The notes beneath the pieces were generated by a model. That model searched no databases and was not told the origin of the DNA. It saw nothing but the letters and a program-made list of their open reading frames with translations. A DNA stretch of 64,000 nucleotides from positions 4,340,001 to 4,404,000 of the forward strand of contig JALKFA010000001.1 of the NCBI GenBank assembly GCA_024169445.1. Reading direction: 5' to 3'. The position numbers and the translations under genes are program-made. The first letter of the stretch is position 1. Each line of letters starts with the position of its first letter. Origin of the DNA: Buttiauxella agrestis ATCC 33320 (GTDB taxonomy: Bacteria; Pseudomonadota; Gammaproteobacteria; Enterobacterales; Enterobacteriaceae). Positions 19,713 to 28,457 of this stretch are shown piece by piece.

Positions 19713-20904
19713 ACTCCTCCAGCATCTGTTGTCCACTAAACGCCTGGCGACTGGCGCTTTTAAACGCCGGCAACTCTTTGCCAAACACCTGCTGCGCCAG
19801 TTGTTCTTTTGGCATTTTCACCAGTTCAAGCACGCGCCCATCGCTAAAGGTTTTACCACCGACTTTGCGCAGCACTTCATCTGCCGCTTCACTTTGCGTG
19901 GCAATCACCGGCACGCCAATCGACAACGCTTCGCACAAAATCAGCGGGTAGTTATCCACCTGCGAGCTAAACACCAGCGAGTCCATTTCATTCAGCTGGC
20001 TCATCAGCGCTTTTTTATCGGTCATGTAACCGTGGTTGACGACGTTCGCGCCGTTAAATGGCGAGAATTTACCGAAGGTGTGCAACTCGATTTCGTCGCC
20101 CAGCGCCATTATCGCCTGCACCAGTTGCTGATTGGTTTTGCCGTCATAACGTAAATCGTGCGCCACCACGGCAACTTTCGGTTTTGTTCGTGTTGCGTGC
20201 GTCAGCGGCAGTTCTGCCAGAATCGCTTCGGTCGCCACATCGATGCCGTTGTTAATGATTTTGCAGCGCCCTGCCCCGTAAATGCGGTTAAAGGCATCGG
20301 CTACGTGCTGGCTCGGGGAAATAAACTGGCAGCCCAGTGCTAACATTTCGCGAAACAGCTGGCGCTTGCTGTCGATCAGCAGATGAGCGCGGTCTCGCTT
20401 CACTGGCGGATAGTTATTCAAAGAAGGGCATTTTTGGCAGCCGGTTTTCCAGCCGTCGCAGCCGTCGAGAAACGCGCAACGCCCGGTAATGCTCCAGTGA
20501 TCGTGCAGCGTCCAGACAAACGTGACATCCGGCTTATGCGCTTTGACGCGCTGGCAAAATGTCACCATCTCTTCGAGATTCAACCAGTAGCTGTGTACCA
20601 CGTGGAAATGCAGAACCACCGGCCCTGCGCTACGCGTCACTTTGTGATACAGGTTATTGAGGTTGCCAAACGGGTCGCGGTTAAAAAAGCGAAATAGCAC
20701 AATGTTGGCAATTGAAGTCAGGCGTGGCGTATGTTTTTCCACACCAGGGAATTTATCGTGGCTGGCGCTTTTCTTACCGCCTTTGCCGTAACCGTAGATA
20801 AAACGTGAACTGAAACCCGCCGCGCGGGCGCGTTGGTGGAGATCCAGCGCCACACCCGCAGCACCGCCTTCGGCGAGGCGCACGTTAAATTGCATGATAT
20901 TCAT
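19687..20904 (-). CDS. wcaC: WcaC, colanic acid glycosyltransferase (GT4)
   Basis: 405 residues, the E. coli length. A GT-B family 4 enzyme: N-terminal MNIMQFNVRLAEGGAAGVAL loop, FVWTLHDHWSITGRCAFLDG with a cysteine-rich CDGWKTGCQKCPS patch at residues about 150-160, and the donor region ALSIGVPVIATQSEAADEVL. It is considered a galactosyltransferase in E. coli work. It overlaps wcaB by 4 bp (ATGA) and wcaD by 26 bp. Confidence 0.95.
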   Translation of the reverse strand: MNIMQFNVRLAEGGAAGVALDLHQRARAAGFSSRFIYGYGKGGKKSASHDKFPGVEKHTPRLTSIANIVLFRFFNRDPFGNLNNLYHKVTRSAGPVVLHFHVVHSYWLNLEEMVTFCQRVKAHKPDVTFVWTLHDHWSITGRCAFLDGCDGWKTGCQKCPSLNNYPPVKRDRAHLLIDSKRQLFREMLALGCQFISPSQHVADAFNRIYGAGRCKIINNGIDVATEAILAELPLTHATRTKPKVAVVAHDLRYDGKTNQQLVQAIMALGDEIELHTFGKFSPFNGANVVNHGYMTDKKALMSQLNEMDSLVFSSQVDNYPLILCEALSIGVPVIATQSEAADEVLRKVGGKTFSDGRVLELVKMPKEQLAQQVFGKELPAFKSASRQAFSGQQMLEEYVSFYQNL

Positions 20905-21386
20905 TTTATAACCTTTATCTGCGCTTTCTGGCCGACCACTAGCGCCCCATCCGGCACGCTGTCCAGTACCACACTGCCCGCACCGACAGTCACGTTATGA
21001 CCCAAAGTGATATCGCCAATAATCACCACGTTCGCGCCCAGTTCGACCCCGTTGCCAATCACCGGGCAGGCAAGATTTTTACCGCGATTGCCAATAGTGA
21101 CGCCGTGACGAATAGTGAAATCATCGCCAGCGACCACGAATTTATTAATCACCACGGCATAACCGTGGTGAATGGTGAAGCGTCGTCCGATGGTGGCACC
21201 CGCCTGGATTTCATAACCAAACAGGCACTCGGTGATAAAGCGATACAGCAGGATGACGGGTGCAGCCCAGAGGTTGTTAATGACACTTTTTTTACGCCAT
21301 ACCGAGCAAAAGTGGGCGATGCGATAAGCCAGCACCATGCAGCATGGGCGAAGGCTCCAGGAGTTTGCGCGCAGATCTTCAAGCAC
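20901..21386 (-). CDS. wcaB: WcaB, colanic acid acetyltransferase
   Basis: 161 residues (E. coli 162), a serine acetyltransferase-like hexapeptide protein with RFTIHHGYAVVINKFVVAGD and repeats like VELGANVVIIGD. It adds the second O-acetyl group of the colanic acid repeat. The start is a GTG at 21386, 2 bp after the wcaA stop, giving MLEDLRANSWSLRP as in homologues. It is coupled to wcaC by a 4-bp overlap. Confidence 0.94.
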   Translation of the reverse strand: MLEDLRANSWSLRPCCMVLAYRIAHFCSVWRKKSVINNLWAAPVILLYRFITECLFGYEIQAGATIGRRFTIHHGYAVVINKFVVAGDDFTIRHGVTIGNRGKNLACPVIGNGVELGANVVIIGDITLGHNVTVGAGSVVLDSVPDGALVVGQKAQIKVIK

Positions 21387-21388
21387 CG

Positions 21389-22225
21389 TTATTTCCCCCG
21401 TAATCCATCAGCCAGACGTTTGGTGTTACGCACACTCAGCAACGCTAATAAGGTGCGCAAAGACATGCGCTTATTACGAATTTGATAGAGCGTAAACAGC
21501 TGGTATTTCTTGCTGGCGCGGTCGAATTTGTCTTTGTGCTTTTGATAGAAGTGAAAGTAACCGGCGAACTTTTTCGGGGATTTGGTTATCTGCATTTCGC
21601 CGTGGTTGATATGCAGAATTTGCGTGGCTTCTTCCACTTTCCAGGGCTGGCCGTATTCCACCACCATGCGCAGGAAAATGTCGTAATCCTGAGCGGCAGC
21701 CAGCGAGGTATCAAACAGGCAGGCTTTGAAGCGATCGGCGTAGGTAAACACCTGGTTGCCGATGATATTGCGCTTATAAAACAGCTTTAAGGAAAACGGC
21801 GATTTCGGGTACAGCGGCAGGCTGGCAGGCTGCGAGTAAACCTGGCCTTCGCAAACATAGTCATTGGCATACAAGAAAGCGTGCGTCACCAGTTGGTGTT
21901 GATGCGCTAAAAAAACCGACAGACGGTTGGGCGTCCATTCATCGTCGTCGTCAATCCCGGTAATGAGTTCGCCCAAAGCCTGGCTGATGGCCTGGTTACG
22001 CACCGAACACGCACCAGAGTTGAAATCATTGCGCATGTAGCGCACACGAGCATCGCCGAGTTCGTCGACAAAACGCTGGAGCTGTTCAAAGGAGGAAGAA
22101 CAGTCATCCACGATTAACATTTCCCAGTTTTCGTAATCCTGACGCAACACCGATTTGATGGCGCGGATCGCCAACTGCTGGCGGTTCCAGGTCGGCATAT
22201 AGATAGAGATAAGTGGGCGTTTCAT
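21389..22225 (-). CDS. wcaA: WcaA, colanic acid glycosyltransferase (GT2)
   Basis: 278 residues (E. coli 279). A GT-A family 2 protein: PLISIYMPTWNRQQLAIRAI at the N-terminus, MLIVDDCSSSFEQL and the DxD-type GIDDDDEWTPNR (about residues 93-104) for nucleotide-sugar and metal binding. In E. coli it is the proposed glucuronic acid transferase. It is separated from wzc by 131 bp holding a palindromic repeat, so wza-wzb-wzc and wcaA onward are physically split. Confidence 0.95.
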   Translation of the reverse strand: MKRPLISIYMPTWNRQQLAIRAIKSVLRQDYENWEMLIVDDCSSSFEQLQRFVDELGDARVRYMRNDFNSGACSVRNQAISQALGELITGIDDDDEWTPNRLSVFLAHQHQLVTHAFLYANDYVCEGQVYSQPASLPLYPKSPFSLKLFYKRNIIGNQVFTYADRFKACLFDTSLAAAQDYDIFLRMVVEYGQPWKVEEATQILHINHGEMQITKSPKKFAGYFHFYQKHKDKFDRASKKYQLFTLYQIRNKRMSLRTLLALLSVRNTKRLADGLRGK

Positions 22226-22268
22226 GACACTCCCCTTGAAATTTTTTATGACGAGTCAGTGGTAAACA

Positions 22269-22347
22269 ACCCTCATCCCGGCCTTCTCCCTGAGGGAGAA
22301 GGAGCAATAGATCCCCTCTCCTGGTGAGAGGGTTAGGGTGAGGGCGA
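22269..22347. repeat. GC-rich palindromic repeat, copy 4 (wcaA-wzc junction)
   Basis: Left half CCCTCATCCCGGCCTTCTCC followed by CTGAGGGAGAAGG, right half CCCCTCTCCTGGTGAGAGGG with TTAGGGTGAGGG. It is slightly diverged from the other three copies but has the same arrangement and size. Confidence 0.82.
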
Positions 22348-22356
22348 CAAACTTAT

Positions 22357-24525
22357 CTATTTCGCATCAGATTTATATTCGTACTCGTAGTAACCGTAAT
22401 CCTCGTATCCTGCCGCGCGGCGGAAGATTGAGTTGAGGATCACGCCACGCACGGCAATGCCGTTTTGTTCAAAGCGGCTGAGGCTGGCTTCGACTTCTTT
22501 GAGCGTATTCACCGCATAACGCGCCACCATCAGCGTGGTGCCCGCATGGCGGCCAACCACTGCGGCATCGGTCACGGCCAGAATTGGCGGGGTATCGATT
22601 AACACCAGGTCATAGTTCTTGCTTGCCCAGCTCACCAGTTCGCCAAAACGCTCGCTCATTAAGAGTTCGGAAGGGTTGGATGGCACAACGCCACGCGGTA
22701 CGAGGTCGAAATTAGGCACCGAGGTTTTTTGTGCACAGCGGGTAATATCTGCCTGGCCTGTCAACACTTCTGCCAGTCCATTGGTATTGGTCGTGCCCAG
22801 CAATTCGTGGGTATAGCCTTTGCGCATATCGCAGTCGATCAACAGCACGCGCTTGTTAGTCTGGCTAATTACCGCCGCAAGGTTGGCACAAACAAACGTT
22901 TTACCAATGGACGGGCTGACGCCAGTTAACATCAGCACATTGTTTGACGCCTGCATCATGGCGAAGTGCAGACTGGTGCGCAGGCTACGAATCGCTTCGA
23001 TGGCCAGGTCCGTCGGGTTGCCCACCGCCAGCAATTGGCTCTGTTTATTGCGTTTCGCCCCTTTAACATTGCGCACAATGGCGTTGTCGTGGGATTTCTG
23101 CCATTCAGAAAGTGGGATACTGGCGTAGACACCAATTCCCGCTTCCTCCAGTGCCGCCGGGCTTTCAATGCCACGGTTGAACAGCGAACGTAACAACACG
23201 CCCATAATCGATAACATCAGGCCGAGAATAATGCTGCCAAAGATAATCAGCGCGCGTTGCGGTTTGACCATGCCCGGTTGGGTGATCGCCCCATCGACAA
23301 TGCGCACATCGCCGACCGTGCTGGCTTCCGTGATTTTCAGCTCTTGCTGTTTATTCAACAACTGCATGTAAACCTGCTGGCCTGACTCAACATCACGCGT
23401 TAAACGCACGATTTCCTGCTGAGTTTTCGGCATCGCGGTCACACGCCCGTTCAGGCGAGCTTTTTCCTCTTCCAGGGTCTGGCGCTTTTCCAATAGCGTG
23501 CGGTAAGCCGGATGCACTTTGGTGTAAAGCTTGGAGATTTCAGCCTCTTTGAAGGTCAACTCGTTGAGTTGCGCATCAATATTCACCATGGTGTCGAGGA
23601 CAGATTTCGCTTCCAGTGACAGGTCAACGGAGTCTTGCTGTTGACGATAGGCGTTCAGTTTGTTTTCTGCCGCATCAAGACGACTGCGCACGTCCGGCAG
23701 TTGTTCGGCGAGGAATTTCAGGCTTTTCGCCGCCTCTTCCGATTTACGCTGGATGTTCTGCTCAAGATAGTTGCGGGTGATGCTGTCGAGGATGGCGCGG
23801 ATTTGCTCTTTGTCTTCGCCGGTATAAGAGAGACTCAGCACCCCGGTGTCTTTGCCATTTTCGGCCACCGTCAGGTTGCCCTGAATTTGGTTTATCATGC
23901 CGAGCGTGGAGTATTTGGTCACCGTAAAGCTATCGCCAGGCTGTGCTTTAATCGCATTCACATTGATGGTGATGCCATCTTTGCTTAGCGGTTGCCCTAC
24001 CTGCCCTTTCGCGCTGAGCCCGTTATCGCTGGTCAGTAAATACTGCGTTGGGCTGAGCACTTCCAGGGTAAAGAGATTTTTGCCCTGCCCTGCCGGAAGG
24101 GTAAAGGAGTCTACGACGACGGTGTCATTCTGACGACCTTGTAGCCGATCCCAACCGGCACCCAACAGCCAGAAACTGTTTTTCTGCACCGCAATATCAA
24201 GGTTAAGATCATCAACCGTTTTACCCAGCACCAGACGCGACTGAATCAGCTGAATTTCTGCGGCAGAGGCTGGCGGTTTGTTAGACAGTGCGGAGCTAAT
24301 ATTATTGACCAGTGAGTTACCGGCGTTTTGCTCGATTTGCACCAGGGCGTCGGCTTTATAAATTGGCGTGGCACACAGCGCATAAACCATCGCCAGCACT
24401 GCAAAGATTGCCGTGATCCCCAAAACCCACCAACGGGCTTCGAGAACCGTACCAAACAATCGGCCAATATCAATTTCATCATTGCCCTCAGTCGGGGCGC
24501 TCGAACGGTGTGATTTTTCTGTCAT
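22357..24525 (-). CDS. wzc: Wzc, tyrosine autokinase and polysaccharide co-polymerase
   Basis: 722 residues (E. coli 720) from ATG 24525, 2 bp after wzb. An inner-membrane chain-length regulator and BY-kinase: an N-terminal Wzz domain between two membrane helices (about residues 33-50 and 425-445), a long periplasmic coiled-coil region, and a cytoplasmic kinase with Walker A GVSPSIGKTF (about 535-544), Walker A' LLIDCDMRKG, Walker B LVLIDTPP, and a C-terminal tyrosine cluster ending YEDYGYYEYEYKSDAK. Its phosphorylation cycle with Wzb controls colanic acid polymerisation and export through Wza. An upstream in-frame ATG at 24561 lies within wzb and is not used by homologues. Confidence 0.98.
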   Translation of the reverse strand: MTEKSHRSSAPTEGNDEIDIGRLFGTVLEARWWVLGITAIFAVLAMVYALCATPIYKADALVQIEQNAGNSLVNNISSALSNKPPASAAEIQLIQSRLVLGKTVDDLNLDIAVQKNSFWLLGAGWDRLQGRQNDTVVVDSFTLPAGQGKNLFTLEVLSPTQYLLTSDNGLSAKGQVGQPLSKDGITINVNAIKAQPGDSFTVTKYSTLGMINQIQGNLTVAENGKDTGVLSLSYTGEDKEQIRAILDSITRNYLEQNIQRKSEEAAKSLKFLAEQLPDVRSRLDAAENKLNAYRQQQDSVDLSLEAKSVLDTMVNIDAQLNELTFKEAEISKLYTKVHPAYRTLLEKRQTLEEEKARLNGRVTAMPKTQQEIVRLTRDVESGQQVYMQLLNKQQELKITEASTVGDVRIVDGAITQPGMVKPQRALIIFGSIILGLMLSIMGVLLRSLFNRGIESPAALEEAGIGVYASIPLSEWQKSHDNAIVRNVKGAKRNKQSQLLAVGNPTDLAIEAIRSLRTSLHFAMMQASNNVLMLTGVSPSIGKTFVCANLAAVISQTNKRVLLIDCDMRKGYTHELLGTTNTNGLAEVLTGQADITRCAQKTSVPNFDLVPRGVVPSNPSELLMSERFGELVSWASKNYDLVLIDTPPILAVTDAAVVGRHAGTTLMVARYAVNTLKEVEASLSRFEQNGIAVRGVILNSIFRRAAGYEDYGYYEYEYKSDAK

Positions 24526-24527
24526 TG

Positions 24528-24971
24528 TTATCCCTGATGAGCGTTGAGTGCATGAGCCCATTTTTGGGCGCTCTGGTCCAGAAGACCGTAAACCGCTTCA
24601 AAAGCGTCGTGGCTTTTGCGATACGGGTCGGGAATTTCCCGCTCCGCATCCCAGTGACCAAACAGCATCACCTTGCCGCGCATCTCTGGAGCCATTTCGC
24701 AAATTGCCGAAATATGGCGCTTTTCCATCGCAAGAATCAGATCGTATTCGCGACACAGTTTGCCGGAGATCTGTTTCGCGCAATGCCCCTCAAGTGAGAG
24801 GTTATGTTGTTGCGCCACACGTACAGCGCCAACATCAGCCCCTTTCCCCACCAGTGCCCCGAGCCCCGCCGAGGTCACGGTAAGCTGCGGGTGATAACTT
24901 TTCAGTAACCGCTCAGCGGTTGGGGAACGGCAGATGTTCCCCACACAGACAACCAATATTTTGTTGAACAT
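24528..24971 (-). CDS. wzb: Wzb, low-molecular-weight protein tyrosine phosphatase
   Basis: 147 residues, the E. coli length. Removes phosphate from the tyrosine cluster of Wzc. The catalytic P-loop CVGNICRS is at residues 9-16, and the general-acid loop DPYRKS is near residue 115. It begins 6 bp after wza and ends 2 bp before wzc, so the three export genes form one tight block. Confidence 0.98.
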   Translation of the reverse strand: MFNKILVVCVGNICRSPTAERLLKSYHPQLTVTSAGLGALVGKGADVGAVRVAQQHNLSLEGHCAKQISGKLCREYDLILAMEKRHISAICEMAPEMRGKVMLFGHWDAEREIPDPYRKSHDAFEAVYGLLDQSAQKWAHALNAHQG

Positions 24972-24977
24972 AGCGCC

Positions 24978-26111
24978 TTACCAGGTATGGATATCTTTGA
25001 CGGTGTCCGTCATATAACGAACGCCACTGATGGTTGGCAGCAGTTGGTTGATCAGACGGTTCCAGCGCGTGACCGGTGCGGTGGTGACATACACCACGTC
25101 ATAAGGCTGCAACTGGAATTCGGTGCCCATCACCAGCGAAGTCGCATCGGACATATCAAGCTGATAAATGTTGGCAATTTTGCCGCCCTGCTTCTCTTTG
25201 ATTGGACGAATCACAAAGATACCGCTGGCGTTTGAGGCGGTCATATCCAGACCTTCGGCCTGGCCGAGCGCTTCGGTCAGCGTCATGCCGCTGAAGTCCA
25301 TTTTCAGGGTGGTCTGTTTCTTCACTTCGCCCATCACGAACACTTTCAGATCGTCATTGCGTGGCACGAATAAAATGTCGCCAGGATAGAGCAGATGGTT
25401 CTGGCTCAGGTCACCGTTTTGCATCAACGCTTGCAGGGAAATCCGTTTTTCCTGGCCGTTGTGCGTCAGCACGACGTTGCGCCAGTCGGCAGCATCGGTC
25501 AGGCCACCTGCGGCATTGATCGCATCCAGAACGGTGAGCGGGACGTTGGTAATCGCCTGCTGCCCTGATTTGTTGACCTGGCCCGAGACGTACGCTTTTT
25601 GAGATCTAAACCCAGCGATATTAACGTCCACCTGCGGATCTGCGATGTACGTCGCAAGGCGGCTGGTAATATCACTACGAATTTCAGAAAGGGTTTTACC
25701 GGTAACTTTTACTTTGCCGACATACGGGTAGAACATGGTGCCGTCAGACTGCACCCAGTTACCGGCGTCGCTTGAGCTACGGTATTGGCCCGCAGGCGTG
25801 GTCAGTTCCGGGTGATCCCAAACGGTGACGTTCAGGACATCCCCTGGCCCTACGCGATATTGATAAGCAGAAATTTCCTGATCGAGGGACATATTTGGCT
25901 GCGCGACAGCCGGACGAACGCGTAATTGTTCTACCAGGCGCGGTGTTAACGGATACACGTTAACCATACGGTCCAGATTGAAATCTGAATCCTGTTGCTT
26001 GATAACATCTTTCCCCATCGTTGACATATTGCTTCCGGGGAGGACTGTGCAACCACTCATAAGGGTTACCGACACCAATAAAGGCATCAATTTAAGTTTG
26101 TATTTTATCAT
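24978..26111 (-). CDS. wza: Wza, outer-membrane polysaccharide export lipoprotein
   Basis: 377 residues (E. coli 379). An octameric export channel. The signal peptide ends in the lipobox LMSGC (Cys21). Then come the poly_export domain ([19 protein letters not shown], about residues 84-102), two SLBB domains, and a C-terminal amphipathic helix ending TVKDIHTW that forms the outer-membrane pore. It is the first gene of the colanic acid operon, with a 660-bp upstream region carrying a JUMPstart element and a candidate RcsAB site. The ribosome site in front of ATG 26111 is weak. Confidence 0.98.
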   Translation of the reverse strand: MIKYKLKLMPLLVSVTLMSGCTVLPGSNMSTMGKDVIKQQDSDFNLDRMVNVYPLTPRLVEQLRVRPAVAQPNMSLDQEISAYQYRVGPGDVLNVTVWDHPELTTPAGQYRSSSDAGNWVQSDGTMFYPYVGKVKVTGKTLSEIRSDITSRLATYIADPQVDVNIAGFRSQKAYVSGQVNKSGQQAITNVPLTVLDAINAAGGLTDAADWRNVVLTHNGQEKRISLQALMQNGDLSQNHLLYPGDILFVPRNDDLKVFVMGEVKKQTTLKMDFSGMTLTEALGQAEGLDMTASNASGIFVIRPIKEKQGGKIANIYQLDMSDATSLVMGTEFQLQPYDVVYVTTAPVTRWNRLINQLLPTISGVRYMTDTVKDIHTW

Positions 26112-26298
26112 TGAGTATTTATCACTATGGCAGAGTAATTATCCTGAACGAATAAAATAAGTGACTCGTTAGGTTTATGAATGAGGCATGAATTGAAACC
26201 TGGTTGCCGTTAGGAATAACTGGCATCAATCCTAAAAAAACACTTATTTCCCGACATCCTATTGACAGAATAATTGAGGCTTATTCTCTGGCCTTCAA

Positions 26299-26339
26299 GC
26301 ATGCTACCGCCCCTGGCTTGCAGCTACCAACCCACTAAA
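26299..26339 (-). promoter_or_regulatory. JUMPstart element with ops site (colanic acid operon leader)
   Basis: On the minus strand: GTTGGTAGCTGCAAGCCAGG followed by the ops core GGCGGTAGCATG. Same architecture as the O-antigen JUMPstart at 1761-1799 (the ops cores differ at one or two final bases). It is expected to recruit RfaH to RNA polymerase transcribing the 23-kb wza-wcaM operon. Confidence 0.93.
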
Positions 26340-26416
26340 AATAAAATAGTTTTGTATACAGGAAATAATAAAAATACATCTATTATCAGATAACGATATC
26401 GATTGTTGCAGTTAAG

Positions 26417-26471
26417 CCTATATCAGGCAAGGCACCACCGAACAATATCGGGACTTTTAAGAATAATATTA
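26417..26471 (-). promoter_or_regulatory. Candidate wza promoter with RcsAB box
   Basis: Minus strand: TAATATTATTCTTA (26471-26458) matches 11 of 14 positions of the RcsAB consensus TAAGAATATTCCTA. Twelve bases further is a possible -35 TTGTTC (26445-26440), a 17-bp spacer and a -10 TATAGG (26422-26417). The weak -35 suits an activator-dependent promoter. RcsAB control of wza is established in E. coli; the precise site here is inferred. Confidence 0.4.
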
Positions 26472-26771
26472 ACCGCACATTTATATCGCTTTAGGATTTT
26501 CTTTATATTGACAGGAAATTAATAAGTGGTACGTCAAACAATAATATACAGAACTATCTCATGTGAATTTCATTATAAGAAAATGCAATCGGCGTTTATT
26601 TCACAAAATAATGAATCGTTTACCATGGCAATTAAAAGGTTTTAAGCGGAGGATTACCTGGCATTTAAGCGGTGCAGGATTTATCCCACCCCTGACATTG
26701 CATTTTTTATCCTGGTTCACCATCATTTCATGGTGACATTTGTCATCTTTAGTGGAGCTACTGAAAAGCAT

Positions 26772-28352
26772 ATGGAGTGGATTGCCGACCCCTCGATTTG
26801 GGCAGGCCTGGTAACACTGGTCGTTATTGAGCTAGTCCTTGGAATCGATAACCTGGTGTTTATTGCTATTCTTGCCGAAAAATTACCTCCAGCCCAACGT
26901 GACCGCGCACGCGTAACCGGGCTTATCCTCGCCATGTTGATGCGCTTACTGTTGCTGGCCTCGATATCATGGCTTGTCACGCTGACTCGCCCGCTGTTTC
27001 ATGTCGCCGATCTCGCCTTTAGTGCGAGGGATCTGATCATGTTATTCGGCGGGTTGTTCCTGATATTCAAAGCGACCGTTGAACTTAATGAGCGGCTCGA
27101 GGGCAAAGACAGCGAAAGCCAGACCCAGCGGCGTGGGGCGCGGTTCTGGCCCGTGGTGATGCAAATTGTGGTTCTGGATGCCGTGTTTTCGCTGGATTCG
27201 GTGATTACGGCCGTCGGGATGGTTGACCATCTACCCGTCATGATGGCGGCGGTGATTATCGCGATTTGCCTGATGCTGTTAGCCAGCAAAGCGCTGACAC
27301 GTTTTGTGAATAGCCATCCGACTATTGTGATTTTGTGCCTGAGCTTCCTGCTGATGATTGGTTTTAGCCTGGTGGCTGACGGCTTTGGCTACCATATCCC
27401 GAAAGGTTATTTGTACGCCGCCATTGGCTTCTCAGTGATCATTGAAAGTCTGAACCAACTCGCCATTTTCAATCGCCGCCGCTTCTTATCAGCCGACCAG
27501 TCGTTGCGCCAGCGCACTGCTGAAGCCGTATTGCGTTTGTTAAACGGTAAAAAGGAAGAGGCTGAGTTAGATGCACAGACGGCATCGTTGATTGCCGATC
27601 ACGCGCAGCAAGACGAAATTTTCGAACCGCAAGAACGGCTGATGATTGAACGTGTGCTGAACCTGAACCAGCGCACAGTGAGCAGCATCATGACCTCACG
27701 CCATGACGTCGAACACATCAACCTGAGTGAGCCCGAGCCAGAGATCCGCGCGCTACTGGATAAAAACCAACATACCCGCGTGGTGATAACCGGAGATGAC
27801 GATGAAATTCTGGGTGTGGTGCATATCATCGATTTGCTCCAGCAGTCGCTTAATGGCGAGCCGTTAAATCTTGAAGCGCTGATTCGCCAGCCACTGGTTT
27901 TCCCGGAAACACTGCCGTTGCTGACGGCGCTGGAGCAATTCCGTCATGGCCGTACACACTTTGCTTTTGTGGTGGATGAGTTTGGTTCCGTCGAAGGAGT
28001 GGTGACGTTAAGTGACGTGATGGAAACCATCGCTGGTAATCTGCCCAATGAAGTGGAAGAGATCGATGCGCGCCACGACATCCAGAAAAACCCGGATGGA
28101 AGCTGGACGGCAAACGGCCATATGCCGCTCGAGGATTTAGTCCAGTACATACCGTTGCCGCTGGAAGACAAACGTAACTATCACACTATTGCCGGGTTAT
28201 TGATGGAATCGCTCCAGCATATTCCGGTCACCGGAGAAACGGTTGAGGTAGGGAATTTCCTGTTACGCACTCTGCAAGTGGAAAGCCATCGTGTTCAGAA
28301 AGTGCAGATTGTGCCGCTCGAGGACGATGAAGAGATGGATTACGAAGTGTAA
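26772..28352 (+). CDS. yegH: YegH, TerC-like membrane protein with CBS and CorC domains
   Basis: 526 residues from ATG 26772 ([16 protein letters not shown]), matching E. coli YegH; a 14-residue longer frame from GTG/ATG at 26730 is not conserved. Domains in order: a TerC-family membrane domain with about seven helices (residues 1-240; acidic motifs [10 protein letters not shown] and [11 protein letters not shown]), paired CBS domains (about 305-425), and a CorC_HlyC transporter-associated domain at the C-terminus. Its function is not established; metal ion export or tolerance is inferred from TerC/CorC relatives. It is divergent from wza and convergent with asmA across a REP pair. Confidence 0.94.
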   Translation: MEWIADPSIWAGLVTLVVIELVLGIDNLVFIAILAEKLPPAQRDRARVTGLILAMLMRLLLLASISWLVTLTRPLFHVADLAFSARDLIMLFGGLFLIFKATVELNERLEGKDSESQTQRRGARFWPVVMQIVVLDAVFSLDSVITAVGMVDHLPVMMAAVIIAICLMLLASKALTRFVNSHPTIVILCLSFLLMIGFSLVADGFGYHIPKGYLYAAIGFSVIIESLNQLAIFNRRRFLSADQSLRQRTAEAVLRLLNGKKEEAELDAQTASLIADHAQQDEIFEPQERLMIERVLNLNQRTVSSIMTSRHDVEHINLSEPEPEIRALLDKNQHTRVVITGDDDEILGVVHIIDLLQQSLNGEPLNLEALIRQPLVFPETLPLLTALEQFRHGRTHFAFVVDEFGSVEGVVTLSDVMETIAGNLPNEVEEIDARHDIQKNPDGSWTANGHMPLEDLVQYIPLPLEDKRNYHTIAGLLMESLQHIPVTGETVEVGNFLLRTLQVESHRVQKVQIVPLEDDEEMDYEV

Positions 28353-28366
28353 GGCGCGAAGTTAAT

Positions 28367-28446
28367 GTCGGGTGACGCTTCGCTTACCCGACCTACGAAA
28401 GAGATTTAGCCGTTGTAGGGCGGATAAGCGCAAGCGTCATCCGCCA
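28367..28446. repeat. REP/BIME palindrome pair between convergent yegH and asmA
   Basis: Two inverted REP units (GTCGGGTGACGCTTCGCTTA... and GTAGGGCGGATAAGCGCAAG...) in the 105-bp space between the yegH and asmA stops. REP elements at convergent gene ends commonly act on mRNA 3' ends. Confidence 0.87.
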
Positions 28447-28457
28447 TATTGATGTGA

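Larger units (their letters stand above)
26112..26771. other. Divergent wza-yegH intergenic region
   Basis: 660 bp of A+T-rich sequence without a convincing gene. It holds the wza leader: from the minus-strand view a candidate RcsAB box and core promoter (26417-26471), then JUMPstart/ops (26299-26339), then about 190 nt of untranslated leader. On the yegH side, no strong promoter could be fixed; the yegH start is taken at ATG 26772. Confidence 0.7.

Noticed and set aside
7081-22350. The repeated GC-rich palindromes as a CRISPR array
   Set aside because: Copies are kilobases apart, lie one per gene junction, and have no regular spacers or cas genes.
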